Shown piece after piece: positions 30,273-39,613 of a stretch of 64,000 nt of DNA; position 1 is the first letter of the stretch; the number at the start of each line of letters is the position of its first letter. A model generated the notes under the pieces. The model ran no database searches. It was not told the origin of the DNA and saw nothing but the letters and a program-made list of their open reading frames with translations. A program made the translations under genes and the position numbers. The stretch comes from an uncultured Granulosicoccaceae bacterium (GTDB taxonomy: Bacteria > Pseudomonadota > Gammaproteobacteria > Granulosicoccales > Granulosicoccaceae): contig CALJAA010000095.1 in assembly GCA_938028465.1 (NCBI GenBank), positions 1 to 64,000 on the forward strand, read 5' to 3'.

Positions 30273-30434
30273 TTGTCATTAAAACTTGGCCTCAAATGAA
30301 TTATGCCCTATGCCAAAGCCCGTCTGCAGTGCGTTTTGTTTCACTTTCGTTTCAAGTCGGCTGTTTAATGTTTAAATTGTTTCAAATTGCGTAACGTGGT
30401 TTAATTTACGGGTAGATAGGCGAGGAAGTTGTGT

Positions 30435-30797
30435 ATGAGCGCCGAGAGCTTGTATGTAAAGTATGGCGGCTTTGGTAAAGTTAATCGAATTGTTATGGCC
30501 TTCTATGACAAGCTGCTTGATTCCGATGAAATAGGCCCGTATTTCGATGATATAGACATGCCTCGCATGATTGATCATCAAACCAAATTTATTGCTAGCT
30601 TGTTAGGAGGTCCTGCTGCCTTCACTGACGAACAGCTCGGCAATGCGCATGCTCGGCTCGCCGTTACCCACGGCCATTTCGATGAACTCAAAGTAATTCT
30701 ACAGTCAACTCTAAGCGAGCACGGTGTCACTAGTGATGATTCAGCACTTGTGCTCAATGCAATTGAGGCTCGGCGCGCGGTTATTGTAAAGGAGTAG
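30435..30797 (+). CDS. Group 1 truncated hemoglobin
   Basis: SLYVKYGGFGKVNRIVMAFYDKLL..DHQTKFIASLLGGP..AHARLAVTHGHFDEL; ATG 30435 preferred over TTG 30429. Confidence 0.9.
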   Translation: MSAESLYVKYGGFGKVNRIVMAFYDKLLDSDEIGPYFDDIDMPRMIDHQTKFIASLLGGPAAFTDEQLGNAHARLAVTHGHFDELKVILQSTLSEHGVTSDDSALVLNAIEARRAVIVKE

Positions 30798-30807
30798 TGG
30801 TTGCACA

Positions 30808-31827
30808 ATGTCAATTGAAGCTATCAATGAACAGTTACTGCGCTCAGTAGGTATTGGGGTAGCGCTGTTTAGTCGAAGCGACCTCACGCTTGAATTTTCC
30901 AATGATGTGTTTGAATCCTGGTTTGAGGACAGCAATCCAGGGGATGGTATTGACGCTATTTTTCCAACTCTTGATCTGGACAACATGCTCACTCGAGTGC
31001 AGGAAGATGGCAAGTATTCCACTGAATTAAAGTTCCGCAAAAAACGCCGAACCATAGTCGTTGCTCAAATATTTAGCCTAGCGGATATTGGTGGTCAACA
31101 GTTATTGGTGCTGGAGTGTCAGAACATTACCCGAATACGCGAATTGGAATCCATGATTGAAAGCTACTCCAACATGGTTGAACGTAATGCGCGTGAAATT
31201 CAGCGAGAAAAAGATCAAGTAGAAAAACTACTCCTCAATATTATGCCCAGAGCGGCCTACGAGGAGTATCGAGATTTTGGTGTAGTGGCGCCACAACGGC
31301 TGGAGTCGGTTTCAGTTCTGGTACTTGAATTTTCTAACTTCAATGAAAACGTCAACACGCTGCCTCCCGCTTCGTTGGTCAGTGAACTCAATGAGCTTTA
31401 CAGCTCATTCGATCGCATAGGTGATCAGCTTGAGTGTGAGCGAATACGCTCAACCGGCGATTCTTATCGATGTATGGCTGGTATGCAGGATCCTAACGTA
31501 GATCATTTGCAGTCGGTTGCTAATGCGGCAACGCGATTCATCCGATACCTAAACCGGCGCAACGAGAGTGCAAACACCAAGTGGCTGTGTCGAATTGGTA
31601 TCGGCACCGGTTCGGTAGTGGGCTCTGTTGTGGGCAACCAAAAATATGTTTATGACATTTTTGGCGCTGCCGTTAATGCCGCTGTCAGCGCACGGACACA
31701 CGCCAGTGAGATGGAAGTACTGCTAGCCGATGAGGCGGTGGGTGATCTGGGTGGCCGATTGCAACGCCTGGATGCAACTACTGAAGCGGCTCGAGAGCAG
31801 AGTCTAATAGCCCTTGCAGACATCTAA
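30808..31827 (+). CDS. PAS-coiled-coil-class III nucleotide cyclase-like protein
   Basis: PAS-like N-terminus; sGC-like linker EKLLLNIMP; cyclase core SVLVLEFSNF..STGDSYRCMAG..RIGIGTGSVVGSVVG..YDIFGAAVNAA. Confidence 0.82.
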   Translation: MSIEAINEQLLRSVGIGVALFSRSDLTLEFSNDVFESWFEDSNPGDGIDAIFPTLDLDNMLTRVQEDGKYSTELKFRKKRRTIVVAQIFSLADIGGQQLLVLECQNITRIRELESMIESYSNMVERNAREIQREKDQVEKLLLNIMPRAAYEEYRDFGVVAPQRLESVSVLVLEFSNFNENVNTLPPASLVSELNELYSSFDRIGDQLECERIRSTGDSYRCMAGMQDPNVDHLQSVANAATRFIRYLNRRNESANTKWLCRIGIGTGSVVGSVVGNQKYVYDIFGAAVNAAVSARTHASEMEVLLADEAVGDLGGRLQRLDATTEAAREQSLIALADI

Positions 31828-31867
31828 TCCTGCAAAAATCCAAGGTGCGTACAGGGGTTGCCCAAAG

Positions 31868-31930
31868 TAACAATTGAAACAAAACACATCTATTCACTGA
31901 AGTGCTGCTGAAACTATCTCCGACGATACT
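31868..31930 (+). promoter_or_regulatory. Conserved island promoter P3 (copy 2 cysteine synthase)
   Basis: TAACAATTGAAACAA 31868-31882, TGAAAC 31909-31914, GATACT 31925-31930. Confidence 0.75.
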
Positions 31931-31969
31931 GTTGTTAAGCAACGATATGCGCCGCTTGGCCGGGAGAAT

Positions 31970-33520
31970 ATGAAGATGAGAAATCAATCAGTTATTGCAG
32001 TACCAGATTATGGGCATGTGGATGAGAGTGTTAAGCAAAGTCGCCATACCAACATTCTCAGTACGATAGGGAACACCCCCGTAGTACGTATCAACCAACT
32101 AGCGCCGGCTCACGTCAATTTATTTGTAAAGATTGAAGCGTTCAACCCGCTTGGCTCTGTCAAAGATCGATTGGCACTGGGCGTAATAGAAGCAGCAGAG
32201 CGCGATGGGTCTTTGCGGCCTGGACAAACCGTTATCGAAGCAACCAGCGGAAATACTGGCATTGGATTAGCCATGGTTTGTGCGCAGAAAGGATATCCAC
32301 TCGTGGTCACCATGGCTGAAAACTTTAGCGTAGAGCGACGGCGCTTGATGCGCTACCTTGGTGCTAAGGTGATATTGACACCTGCGTCAGCGAAGGGTTC
32401 TGGGATGTTAGCAAAAGCGTCCGAGCTGGCGAGTAAGCATGATTGGTTTCTTTGTCGACAGTTTGAAAACGAAGCAAATGCTGACATTCATTCTCAAACC
32501 ACAGCGCTTGAAATACTGGCTGATTTTCCAAATCAATCATTGGACTACTTTGTAAGTGGATTTGGCACTGGTGGTACCCTGAAAGGAATTGCTCGAGTAC
32601 TGCGAGCGCGGTCTCCAGGCACTAGGATAATAGCAACCGAGCCGGACAACTCACCTTTATTGTCTAGTGGTATTGAGCAAACCTATTCAGAGAAGGGTAG
32701 CCCTGCTGTAAGTCACCCCGCGTTTCGCCCGCATTTAATGCAAGGTTGGTCACCGGATTTTATTTCTAAGCTGACCGCGGATGTGGTAAAGCAGAAGCTG
32801 ATCGATGCCATTGTGCCGGTAGATGGTAGCGACGCCTTACGTTTGGCGCGAGTATTGGCTCGTCAAGAGGGCATTTTTTGCGGAATATCGGGAGGTGCGA
32901 CGCTCGCGGGTGCACTGGAAATTGCAGAGCAAGCTGAACCGGCTTCAAATATTCTATGCATGCTGCCTGATACTGGCGAGCGTTATTTAAGTACGCCATT
33001 GTTTGACGACATTGATGCGGAAATGTCAGATGATGAGATTGCCATTAGCCAGACAACACCCGGTTTTAGATTTGATATTCCGGCCGCTCCGCCACCCGAA
33101 GTCGCACCAGCTTCCGTGTGTGCTCCAGCTGCAGCAACCGCCTATGTTGAATCGCTTGTCACATCTAAAGATGAGCCGGTGGTGATGTTCTCATTGCAAT
33201 GGTGTGAATTCTGTTGGTCAGTGAGAAAGCTCTTTGATGAAATGGGTGTTAATTATCGATCAGTTGATCTTGATTCTGTTGAATATCAACGCAAGGACTT
33301 AGGCGGAGACATCCGGTTGGTATTGAAGGAGCTAACGCAATCACCCACCATCCCGCAGATATTTGTTGCTGGCCAACACGTAGGGGGTTGTACTGAAACC
33401 TTCGATGCGTTTAAAGATGGGAGTCTTCAGAAGCGCTTAGCTTCTGAAGGCATAGCCTTTGACCACGAGAAGGCTCTAGACCCCTATAAACTACTGCCTG
33501 CCTGGTTACATCCGCGGTAG
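31970..33520 (+). CDS. Cysteine synthase-glutaredoxin fusion protein (copy 2)
   Basis: Near-identical architecture to copy 1: NPLGSVKDRLALGVIEAAE, EATSGNTGIGLAMV, MFSLQWCEFCWSVRKLF, IPQIFVAGQHVGGC, ends LLPAWLHPR. Confidence 0.9.
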   Translation: MKMRNQSVIAVPDYGHVDESVKQSRHTNILSTIGNTPVVRINQLAPAHVNLFVKIEAFNPLGSVKDRLALGVIEAAERDGSLRPGQTVIEATSGNTGIGLAMVCAQKGYPLVVTMAENFSVERRRLMRYLGAKVILTPASAKGSGMLAKASELASKHDWFLCRQFENEANADIHSQTTALEILADFPNQSLDYFVSGFGTGGTLKGIARVLRARSPGTRIIATEPDNSPLLSSGIEQTYSEKGSPAVSHPAFRPHLMQGWSPDFISKLTADVVKQKLIDAIVPVDGSDALRLARVLARQEGIFCGISGGATLAGALEIAEQAEPASNILCMLPDTGERYLSTPLFDDIDAEMSDDEIAISQTTPGFRFDIPAAPPPEVAPASVCAPAAATAYVESLVTSKDEPVVMFSLQWCEFCWSVRKLFDEMGVNYRSVDLDSVEYQRKDLGGDIRLVLKELTQSPTIPQIFVAGQHVGGCTETFDAFKDGSLQKRLASEGIAFDHEKALDPYKLLPAWLHPR

Positions 33521-33714
33521 TTGAATGATGTCCTGACCTGCCGGTTCTTACTGTCAGGTCAGGGCAGATGTGTTATTTCATTTTTTCTAAGTCGTTTTCC
33601 ATTTACTTTTCGCCCGTTTATTCTTTTCCTCTTCAACGCCTTAGTCTCGTGCCAATCAGTTCATCGTTTAATGGTGATTAAAAAGCGGATGCAGCTTTCG
33701 GTTTTGACCCTCTG

Positions 33715-33776
33715 TAACACTCGAAACAATAAAAGTTATTCGTCGCAATTCTACTGAAACATGTGTGGCCGATACT
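33715..33776 (+). promoter_or_regulatory. Conserved island promoter P4 (small acidic protein and DUF1127)
   Basis: TAACACTCGAAACAA 33715-33729, TGAAAC 33755-33760, GATACT 33771-33776. Confidence 0.7.
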
Positions 33777-33825
33777 GTACTCACTGCTTGATTAAAGCGA
33801 TAAACGAATTTAAGAGGGAATACAG

Positions 33826-34011
33826 ATGAGCATGAATAACTCAATTGACAATGCATACCAAGCATCGAACAAAAACGATACTCCAAACACTGCCATGCCG
33901 AGTTGGTCAGAGGATGACATGGAAGAAATACTCGTTGAAACGCCGTGGGAGCTGTTTTCGTTCGAGCTCGACAACTGGGATGTTATCAACAACCATTCAG
34001 CAAAAATTTAA
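33826..34011 (+). CDS. Small acidic protein, 61 aa, unknown
   Basis: ORF with RBS-like AAGAGGGA upstream and conserved promoter P4; WSEDDMEEILVETPWELFSFELDNWDV; no family recognised. Confidence 0.6.
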   Translation: MSMNNSIDNAYQASNKNDTPNTAMPSWSEDDMEEILVETPWELFSFELDNWDVINNHSAKI

Positions 34012-34050
34012 CCAAAACCAATAATCATTTAACTAGTGAGAAATTAATCC

Positions 34051-34308
34051 ATGAATACTAAATCTACAATCCAAACTGCACGAAATACTACCTACGCGAT
34101 CGTACCAAGCTTACTGTCTGTTCGTAAAATTAAAGCAATTGTCGTCAGAATAATTGAGCAAATAAATCGAATGAACGCCGTGTTAGAAGAGCGCCGGCAG
34201 CTATCACGATTTTCTCCAAAGATGCTTGCCGATATAGGCCTAGATGCCGAAGCTGCCAGGCAGGAATATGTTCGTCGATACTTTGATCTACCAGGCGGGC
34301 GCTGGTAG
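34051..34308 (+). CDS. DUF1127 domain protein
   Basis: ERRQLSRFSPKMLADIGLDAEAARQEYVRRYFDLPGGRW. Confidence 0.75.
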   Translation: MNTKSTIQTARNTTYAIVPSLLSVRKIKAIVVRIIEQINRMNAVLEERRQLSRFSPKMLADIGLDAEAARQEYVRRYFDLPGGRW

Positions 34309-34314
34309 CCGATC

Positions 34315-34356
34315 AGGGGCGGAGGGGTTGTCTAACAACCCTTCGTCCTTTTCTGA
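34315..34356 (+). terminator. Probable rho-independent terminator
   Basis: GGGGCGGAGGGGTTGTCTAACAACCCTTCGTCCTTTT. Confidence 0.65.
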
Positions 34357-34408
34357 TGCCGTTAAAAGGTTACGTAAGCTACCTTACATTTGCAACACAC
34401 GCTACCTA

Positions 34409-34861
34409 TTATCGACTGTACTTAGCGTCAAGCTCGTCTATCGCCTGAACGTTGGATGCAGACCTACCCGCCACATCAAATGTCTTTGATAAAAATGCAT
34501 CGGCGATGGACTTTGCCAACTCACTGCCAATGACACGCGCCCCCATGGTAATGATCTGAGCATTATTGGAAAGTGCTGCACGTTCGGCGGAGTAGGTGTC
34601 ATGACACAAGGCTGCTCGTATACCGGGCACTTTATTGGCAGAGATACACACTCCAATGCCGGTACCGCACACCAGCACGGCACGCTCATACAAGCCTTTG
34701 TTTAATTCCGAACAGACACGATCACTAAGATTGGCATACAGCTCGTTTGGTGAATCTGGATTATTTGAAAGATCTGTTACTTCGTACTTATCACTAAGAT
34801 AAACCGCCAGTACCTGCGCAAGCTCTGCACCGGCGCTATCACCTGCTATCGCTATTTTCAT
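34409..34861 (-). CDS. rpiB: RpiB/LacAB family sugar-phosphate isomerase
   Basis: [49 protein letters not shown]. Confidence 0.9.
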   Translation of the reverse strand: MKIAIAGDSAGAELAQVLAVYLSDKYEVTDLSNNPDSPNELYANLSDRVCSELNKGLYERAVLVCGTGIGVCISANKVPGIRAALCHDTYSAERAALSNNAQIITMGARVIGSELAKSIADAFLSKTFDVAGRSASNVQAIDELDAKYSR

Positions 34862-34899
34862 ATTTGATCCTCCGCTTTTGATGTTGTGCGAGATGTTGA

Positions 34900-35979
34900 T
34901 TATCCGGGTAGTGAATTAAATTCGAATTTAAAAGGCTGATTGTCATTTATGACAGTTAGGATGGCGCTGGTTAGCGGTACGTCATTTGGGTTTAGGTTGC
35001 CGTTCGCACATGCTGCTCTAAAGCCTGGTAACAATTGCTTGCCGGTGTCTACGCCTTCGACAGTAACGTTGTGCATATCCGATTGAAGGATTTCCGATAG
35101 CAGCCTGCCGGTACCAAGGTATTGGCCTAAGCGGCTATTTCTTCCGCCACCAACCGTTACGTGCAGATCGCCAAGCCCGGCAAGGTCAAAGGCAGGGTTG
35201 TGCTTCGGTAGCTCATTTGCGTTTTGTAAATCACCCGGCGACGTCACATCGCGCTTTATCCAATCACTTAATGTGGCAATTTCATGTACTGCTTGATTGA
35301 ACAATCCGGCTATCGGATTTTTTGCATAGCCATCATCTAATGTGTAGGCCGTCAACATCGCGCTGACACCGATGCACATGAAGTTCTTAAGCGCGGCACA
35401 GGCTTCCAAACCAGTGAATTCGGTATGAGTAGTGATGTGGTAGTACTCTGTTTTCAATAAATCACGCAACTGATTGGCTGCGGATAAATCTTCAGAGGCA
35501 AAACACACGCGAGTAGGGTAGCCCAATGCTAGCTCACGTGCGATGCACGGCCCGCCAATACCCACGATGGCACCTGCTGGGTTCGTAAGTTGTTTATCAA
35601 TAGTTTGTGCATAAGTACGCGGAGCACCTTGATCATGCGCAGCTGTTACAAGCCCTTTAGTGACTAGGGCAACGATTCTCGGTGCGGCTTTATGCCGTTG
35701 GATTATATTGAGCGCCCAGTCAACACCAGGGCTACTCACTCCCAATACAACAACATCGGCGTTGGCGAAAATTGCATCATTGATGTCGCTTGATTTAACT
35801 GCGACCACATCAACCGGCAATTTGAGCTGCAGCCCGGAATGCGTGTGATTGAGTTTCAAGCCATCAATAATGCTGTCATCGAGCGGAGAGCCCACCAGTG
35901 TTACCTCATTATTAGCAGCAGCAACGCTTGCTAAGGCACTGCCCATGACACCAGCACCCAGTATGATTATTTTTCCCAT
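34900..35979 (-). CDS. NAD(P)-dependent glycerol-3-phosphate dehydrogenase-like protein
   Basis: [61 protein letters not shown]. Confidence 0.85.
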   Translation of the reverse strand: MGKIIILGAGVMGSALASVAAANNEVTLVGSPLDDSIIDGLKLNHTHSGLQLKLPVDVVAVKSSDINDAIFANADVVVLGVSSPGVDWALNIIQRHKAAPRIVALVTKGLVTAAHDQGAPRTYAQTIDKQLTNPAGAIVGIGGPCIARELALGYPTRVCFASEDLSAANQLRDLLKTEYYHITTHTEFTGLEACAALKNFMCIGVSAMLTAYTLDDGYAKNPIAGLFNQAVHEIATLSDWIKRDVTSPGDLQNANELPKHNPAFDLAGLGDLHVTVGGGRNSRLGQYLGTGRLLSEILQSDMHNVTVEGVDTGKQLLPGFRAACANGNLNPNDVPLTSAILTVINDNQPFKFEFNSLPG

Positions 35980-36002
35980 AAAAATGCAGCCTTGGCTTGG
36001 TG

Positions 36003-37316
36003 TCAGATGGGCATGTCCTGAGTAAACGACCGCAAACCAACACTATCGTCAACAATGTCGAGCATGCTAAAACGATCTCGTATATAGCGAGCGCCAGTAA
36101 CGGCTTCTCGATAAAAATCGTTATCCAGCTTAAGCTCAGTTGCGGTGCGTTGACAGCCTGCGTCCCTCATGGCACTGCTCAGTTTTTCATAGGGCAACAT
36201 GACAGCTTGTAATCGCGATCGTATGTCTTCCCATTGCGAATCAAAGCGTTTGTTCAGTGCATCTGCCTTTGCGCTATCGAGGGCTTTCTTGCTTGTCTCT
36301 GCCATCATGGTATCGGCTAGGTTTGGGCCGAAGCGTTTAAGCATGTCATTTTTATCTAGCTGAGTTGGGCGCATGAGGGGAGGGGTTTCACTACACAAAA
36401 TCTGATTCTGTAAATTTGACATAGTGATGGTAGCAATACCCACTTGTTCTCCATGTGACGATCTGGGATGTTTATCCCCTGCAAACATATCGATATAATG
36501 CGAGATCATGTGCTCTGCCATACTACCGCTATGCGTAGTATTAAAAAATCGCGTACCCAATCCCATAATCGCTGAGATGCGTGTCAGCATACCCAGTGCT
36601 GCCAAATCACCTGAGAGCATATTGCTTGCGTTGTCTACCATGTCTTGCTCATCATAGGCTAGTAATGTGTAAGGCGTGTCTGTGTAAGGTGTATCGAATA
36701 AAATGTGCGACATTAACCAATCAACCTGCGCAGTGGTTCGGCAAATCACATCAGCGAAGGCTGCAGAGATCAACCGTTTTGGGCATTGCGCAATAATCGA
36801 TAAATCAAAAAAGGCACCTTGCGCGCCACGGCAACTGATCGATTTTTTGAATCCATCAAACGATACGGATGCGGTGCCGGTAGAGTAGGCGTTCATTGGG
36901 GAGGTGGCGAATACAGAATAATCGCGTTCATCGAGAAAGCTTGCGTACTTCACCGTGTCGTTAACGGTACCTGAGCCAACTGCAATACGTGCTTCGCAGT
37001 TTCGGGTGGCTTCACGAATATGTTTTACGCCATCTTCTGAACAGCTGGGTTTATCCCAAACGTATTCTTTTACGTTTTGTCCATCAGCTTTTAACGCTTT
37101 ATATATTCTGTGCCCTAGGGCATCGTTTGTGTAGGGATCAGATATAACCGTAATGGCTTTGCCTTTATGGTGTTTAGCAACTAACTCTGCCTCCAAGCCA
37201 TCTAAGCTCTCTTTAATAATGATGTCTTTAATACCAATATCGTATTGTTTACCGGTGCCGGGTTCTACCCAATCACCCGTAACCAAGTCACTCAGTATTC
37301 CAGAATGGTCAGTCAT
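36003..37316 (-). CDS. sn-glycerol-1-phosphate dehydrogenase-like (AraM/iron-ADH family)
   Basis: IAVGSGTVNDTVKYASF; FATSPMNAYSTGTASV; HSGSMAEHMISHYIDMF; HGEQVGIATI. Confidence 0.85.
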   Translation of the reverse strand: MTDHSGILSDLVTGDWVEPGTGKQYDIGIKDIIIKESLDGLEAELVAKHHKGKAITVISDPYTNDALGHRIYKALKADGQNVKEYVWDKPSCSEDGVKHIREATRNCEARIAVGSGTVNDTVKYASFLDERDYSVFATSPMNAYSTGTASVSFDGFKKSISCRGAQGAFFDLSIIAQCPKRLISAAFADVICRTTAQVDWLMSHILFDTPYTDTPYTLLAYDEQDMVDNASNMLSGDLAALGMLTRISAIMGLGTRFFNTTHSGSMAEHMISHYIDMFAGDKHPRSSHGEQVGIATITMSNLQNQILCSETPPLMRPTQLDKNDMLKRFGPNLADTMMAETSKKALDSAKADALNKRFDSQWEDIRSRLQAVMLPYEKLSSAMRDAGCQRTATELKLDNDFYREAVTGARYIRDRFSMLDIVDDSVGLRSFTQDMPI

Positions 37317-37338
37317 TTGATTCCTTTAAATTAGTTTT

Positions 37339-38871
37339 CTAATTTGCCGCAAAGCTGACGAGATCACGGTTGATCTCCGCAGTCGCGCCATAGAGTTTTC
37401 GGTAGATCGATAAGAGTTCTCGGTAGCGGGCATAGTTGGTGGCATTCGGTTTATATTCAACCGTTGAACCCGACATGGCCGTCGCTGCGTCGGTAATACT
37501 GGGATACCAACCGGCCCCAAAAGCTGCGATCATCCCCGCACCTAGTGCTGATGCCTCAATAGTTTGACTAACCAAAACCGGCTTGCCTGATGCATCTGCT
37601 AGTAGTTGGCGCCAAAGCGCACTGTTAGCGCCACCTCCAATAGCTAAAAAGTGATCAATTTTATAGCCCAGTTCGGTTTCAGTATCTTCTGTGCTGATCA
37701 CTTGGTCGATAGTGATTGCTTCAAGTATTGCGCGATAGATGTGAGCCTCGGTGTGGCTGCCGCTTAAACCAATCATCACACCACGAGCAGAGGTATCCCA
37801 ATGTGGATCCATCACACCAGAAAAATAGGGTTGGATCATTAAACCATCGCAGCCAATGGGTAGCTTGCTGGCAGCTTCTTCCAGTGCATCAAACACCGAA
37901 GCGTCAGCTTTACCGCGAGCTACGAACTGATCGACAAACCAATTGAGTAGAAACGCACCAGAGCGCAAACAGTTTTCAAAGATATAGCCCTCGCCTTGTG
38001 CGGCAAGCTCAGTGCGCCAACTGGTGTTGTAGCGATACTCTGGCGACCAAACACCTGAAACAATTGCAGTACCGAGATTAATATAGGCACGATTAGGTGT
38101 GATGCAGGCTGTTCCTAAGCCAGCACACTGGCCATCACCGCCAGCTGCGTAGATCGGTAGGGATTCAGGCAGGCCGGTTTCTTTTGCGATGTTTGGCAAG
38201 ATGGTACCTAACAAAGCACCAGGTGCATGCAGTGTGGAGAGTCGAGATTCGTCAAGCTCTAGTGCTTCAAGCAGTGGTGCTGACCAAGTGTGCGACACCA
38301 TATCAATAATACCCATAGGGTCAGCGCTTATCCAGCCAGTTCGGAATTCACCGCCACAGAGTTTTTTCACCAAATACGATTGCACATCAACAAAGTGTTT
38401 TGTTTTTTCCCAAATGTCAGGCTCGTTTTCTCTCATCCACTGCAATCGGTATAAGCAGGGTGTAAGGTCTGGTGGCCGGCCGGTTATGCGATGTATCTCT
38501 TCAGCGCCATAGCGTTCGGAGAACGTCGCCACTTGCTCGCGGCTGCGTTCGTCTAACCAGACAATAGCGGGGTAGGTGGGTTCTCCATCGTCACCGATGA
38601 AACCGATAGTTTCACGTTGATTAGATATCGCTAAGCTTTTTATAGAGGCTGGGTTGATGCCGCTGGCTTTAAGCTGTTCAACGCATTCTTTAAGTGCAGT
38701 GATACAGGCGCTCCACCAATCGGCAGGGTCCTGTTCAAAACAATCAAGCCTAGGGTTGTGAAGTGGTATATCTGCTTTGCCCACCGCAATATCTTTGCCG
38801 GTCGCATTCCATGCAATCGCCTTTGTGCTTTGCGTGGAGCTATCCAGCCCAATGACGAGTTCGTCTTTCAT
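37339..38871 (-). CDS. FGGY-family carbohydrate kinase (xylulokinase-like)
   Basis: VIGLDSSTQSTKAIAWN; EQDPADWW; ISNQRETIGF; FLAIGGGANSALWRQLLADASGKPV. Confidence 0.9.
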   Translation of the reverse strand: MKDELVIGLDSSTQSTKAIAWNATGKDIAVGKADIPLHNPRLDCFEQDPADWWSACITALKECVEQLKASGINPASIKSLAISNQRETIGFIGDDGEPTYPAIVWLDERSREQVATFSERYGAEEIHRITGRPPDLTPCLYRLQWMRENEPDIWEKTKHFVDVQSYLVKKLCGGEFRTGWISADPMGIIDMVSHTWSAPLLEALELDESRLSTLHAPGALLGTILPNIAKETGLPESLPIYAAGGDGQCAGLGTACITPNRAYINLGTAIVSGVWSPEYRYNTSWRTELAAQGEGYIFENCLRSGAFLLNWFVDQFVARGKADASVFDALEEAASKLPIGCDGLMIQPYFSGVMDPHWDTSARGVMIGLSGSHTEAHIYRAILEAITIDQVISTEDTETELGYKIDHFLAIGGGANSALWRQLLADASGKPVLVSQTIEASALGAGMIAAFGAGWYPSITDAATAMSGSTVEYKPNATNYARYRELLSIYRKLYGATAEINRDLVSFAAN

Positions 38872-38874
38872 CGA

Positions 38875-39597
38875 TTAGAACTCCTGTCGTGTTGGAGTGA
38901 CAACCATTTCTTGGATGAGCACGTTTTGAGGCATTTGATAGGCGAACAAAATCATATCGGCAACATGGCTAGCTGAGATACCACCGCCGATATGCACCTT
39001 GTTTTCTTTATAGGCTTTTAAGGTGTTTGGGTCGGTCACGTGATCCAGCACTTCCGTTTCAATAACGCCTGGGGATATAACAATGACCCGTACATTGTGA
39101 GGTGCTAAATAGGCTCTAATACTTTCCGATACGGCGTGCACGAAAAACTTGCTGCCGCAGTACACTGTATGGTCAGGGTAAATTTTGCGACCAGCGATGC
39201 TGCTCATATTAACGATCGTGCCAGTCTTACGTTCTTTCATACTGTTGATAAAAGGGTGTAAGGCATTCATCACACCTTTTATATTGATATCTACCGTCTC
39301 ATCCCATTCGAGAGGGTCTTGCTTACCGATATCCGCAAGCCTTGCTATACCGGCATTATTGAACAGGCAATCCACAGGGCCGTAGGTGTCTTCTGCAAGT
39401 GCCACAGCTTTTGCAATCGCCTCCCTATCACGCACATCCACTTGTTGGCAAAGGCTGTTAGGTAATTGCAATGCTTCCATTCGATCAAGCCTTCTCGCCA
39501 TTAATAGCAGAGGATGGCCTGCGCTCGAGAAAGCACGGGCTGTCGCCTCACCAATACCCGAGCTAGCACCGGTTATCGCGATTAATGGTTTAGTCAT
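38875..39597 (-). CDS. Short-chain dehydrogenase/reductase
   Basis: AITGASSGIGEATARAF; NNAG; YCGSKFFV catalytic motif. Confidence 0.92.
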   Translation of the reverse strand: MTKPLIAITGASSGIGEATARAFSSAGHPLLLMARRLDRMEALQLPNSLCQQVDVRDREAIAKAVALAEDTYGPVDCLFNNAGIARLADIGKQDPLEWDETVDINIKGVMNALHPFINSMKERKTGTIVNMSSIAGRKIYPDHTVYCGSKFFVHAVSESIRAYLAPHNVRVIVISPGVIETEVLDHVTDPNTLKAYKENKVHIGGGISASHVADMILFAYQMPQNVLIQEMVVTPTRQEF

Positions 39598-39613
39598 TTG
39601 TTGCTCCTTTTAA

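Noticed and set aside
24121-33776. Island promoters as sigma-28 (FliA) or ECF sigma promoters, because CCGATACT resembles GCCGATAA and TGAAAC resembles an ECF -35
   Set aside because: TGAAAC to GATACT spacing leaves only 10 bp between elements, too short for either class, and no TAAA lies at the sigma-28 -35 distance in P4; activator-dependent sigma-70 fits better
22426-34308. Island as a recent mobile element or integrated genomic island
   Set aside because: No integrase, transposase, tRNA boundary or direct-repeat ends seen; mobility not supported from the sequence
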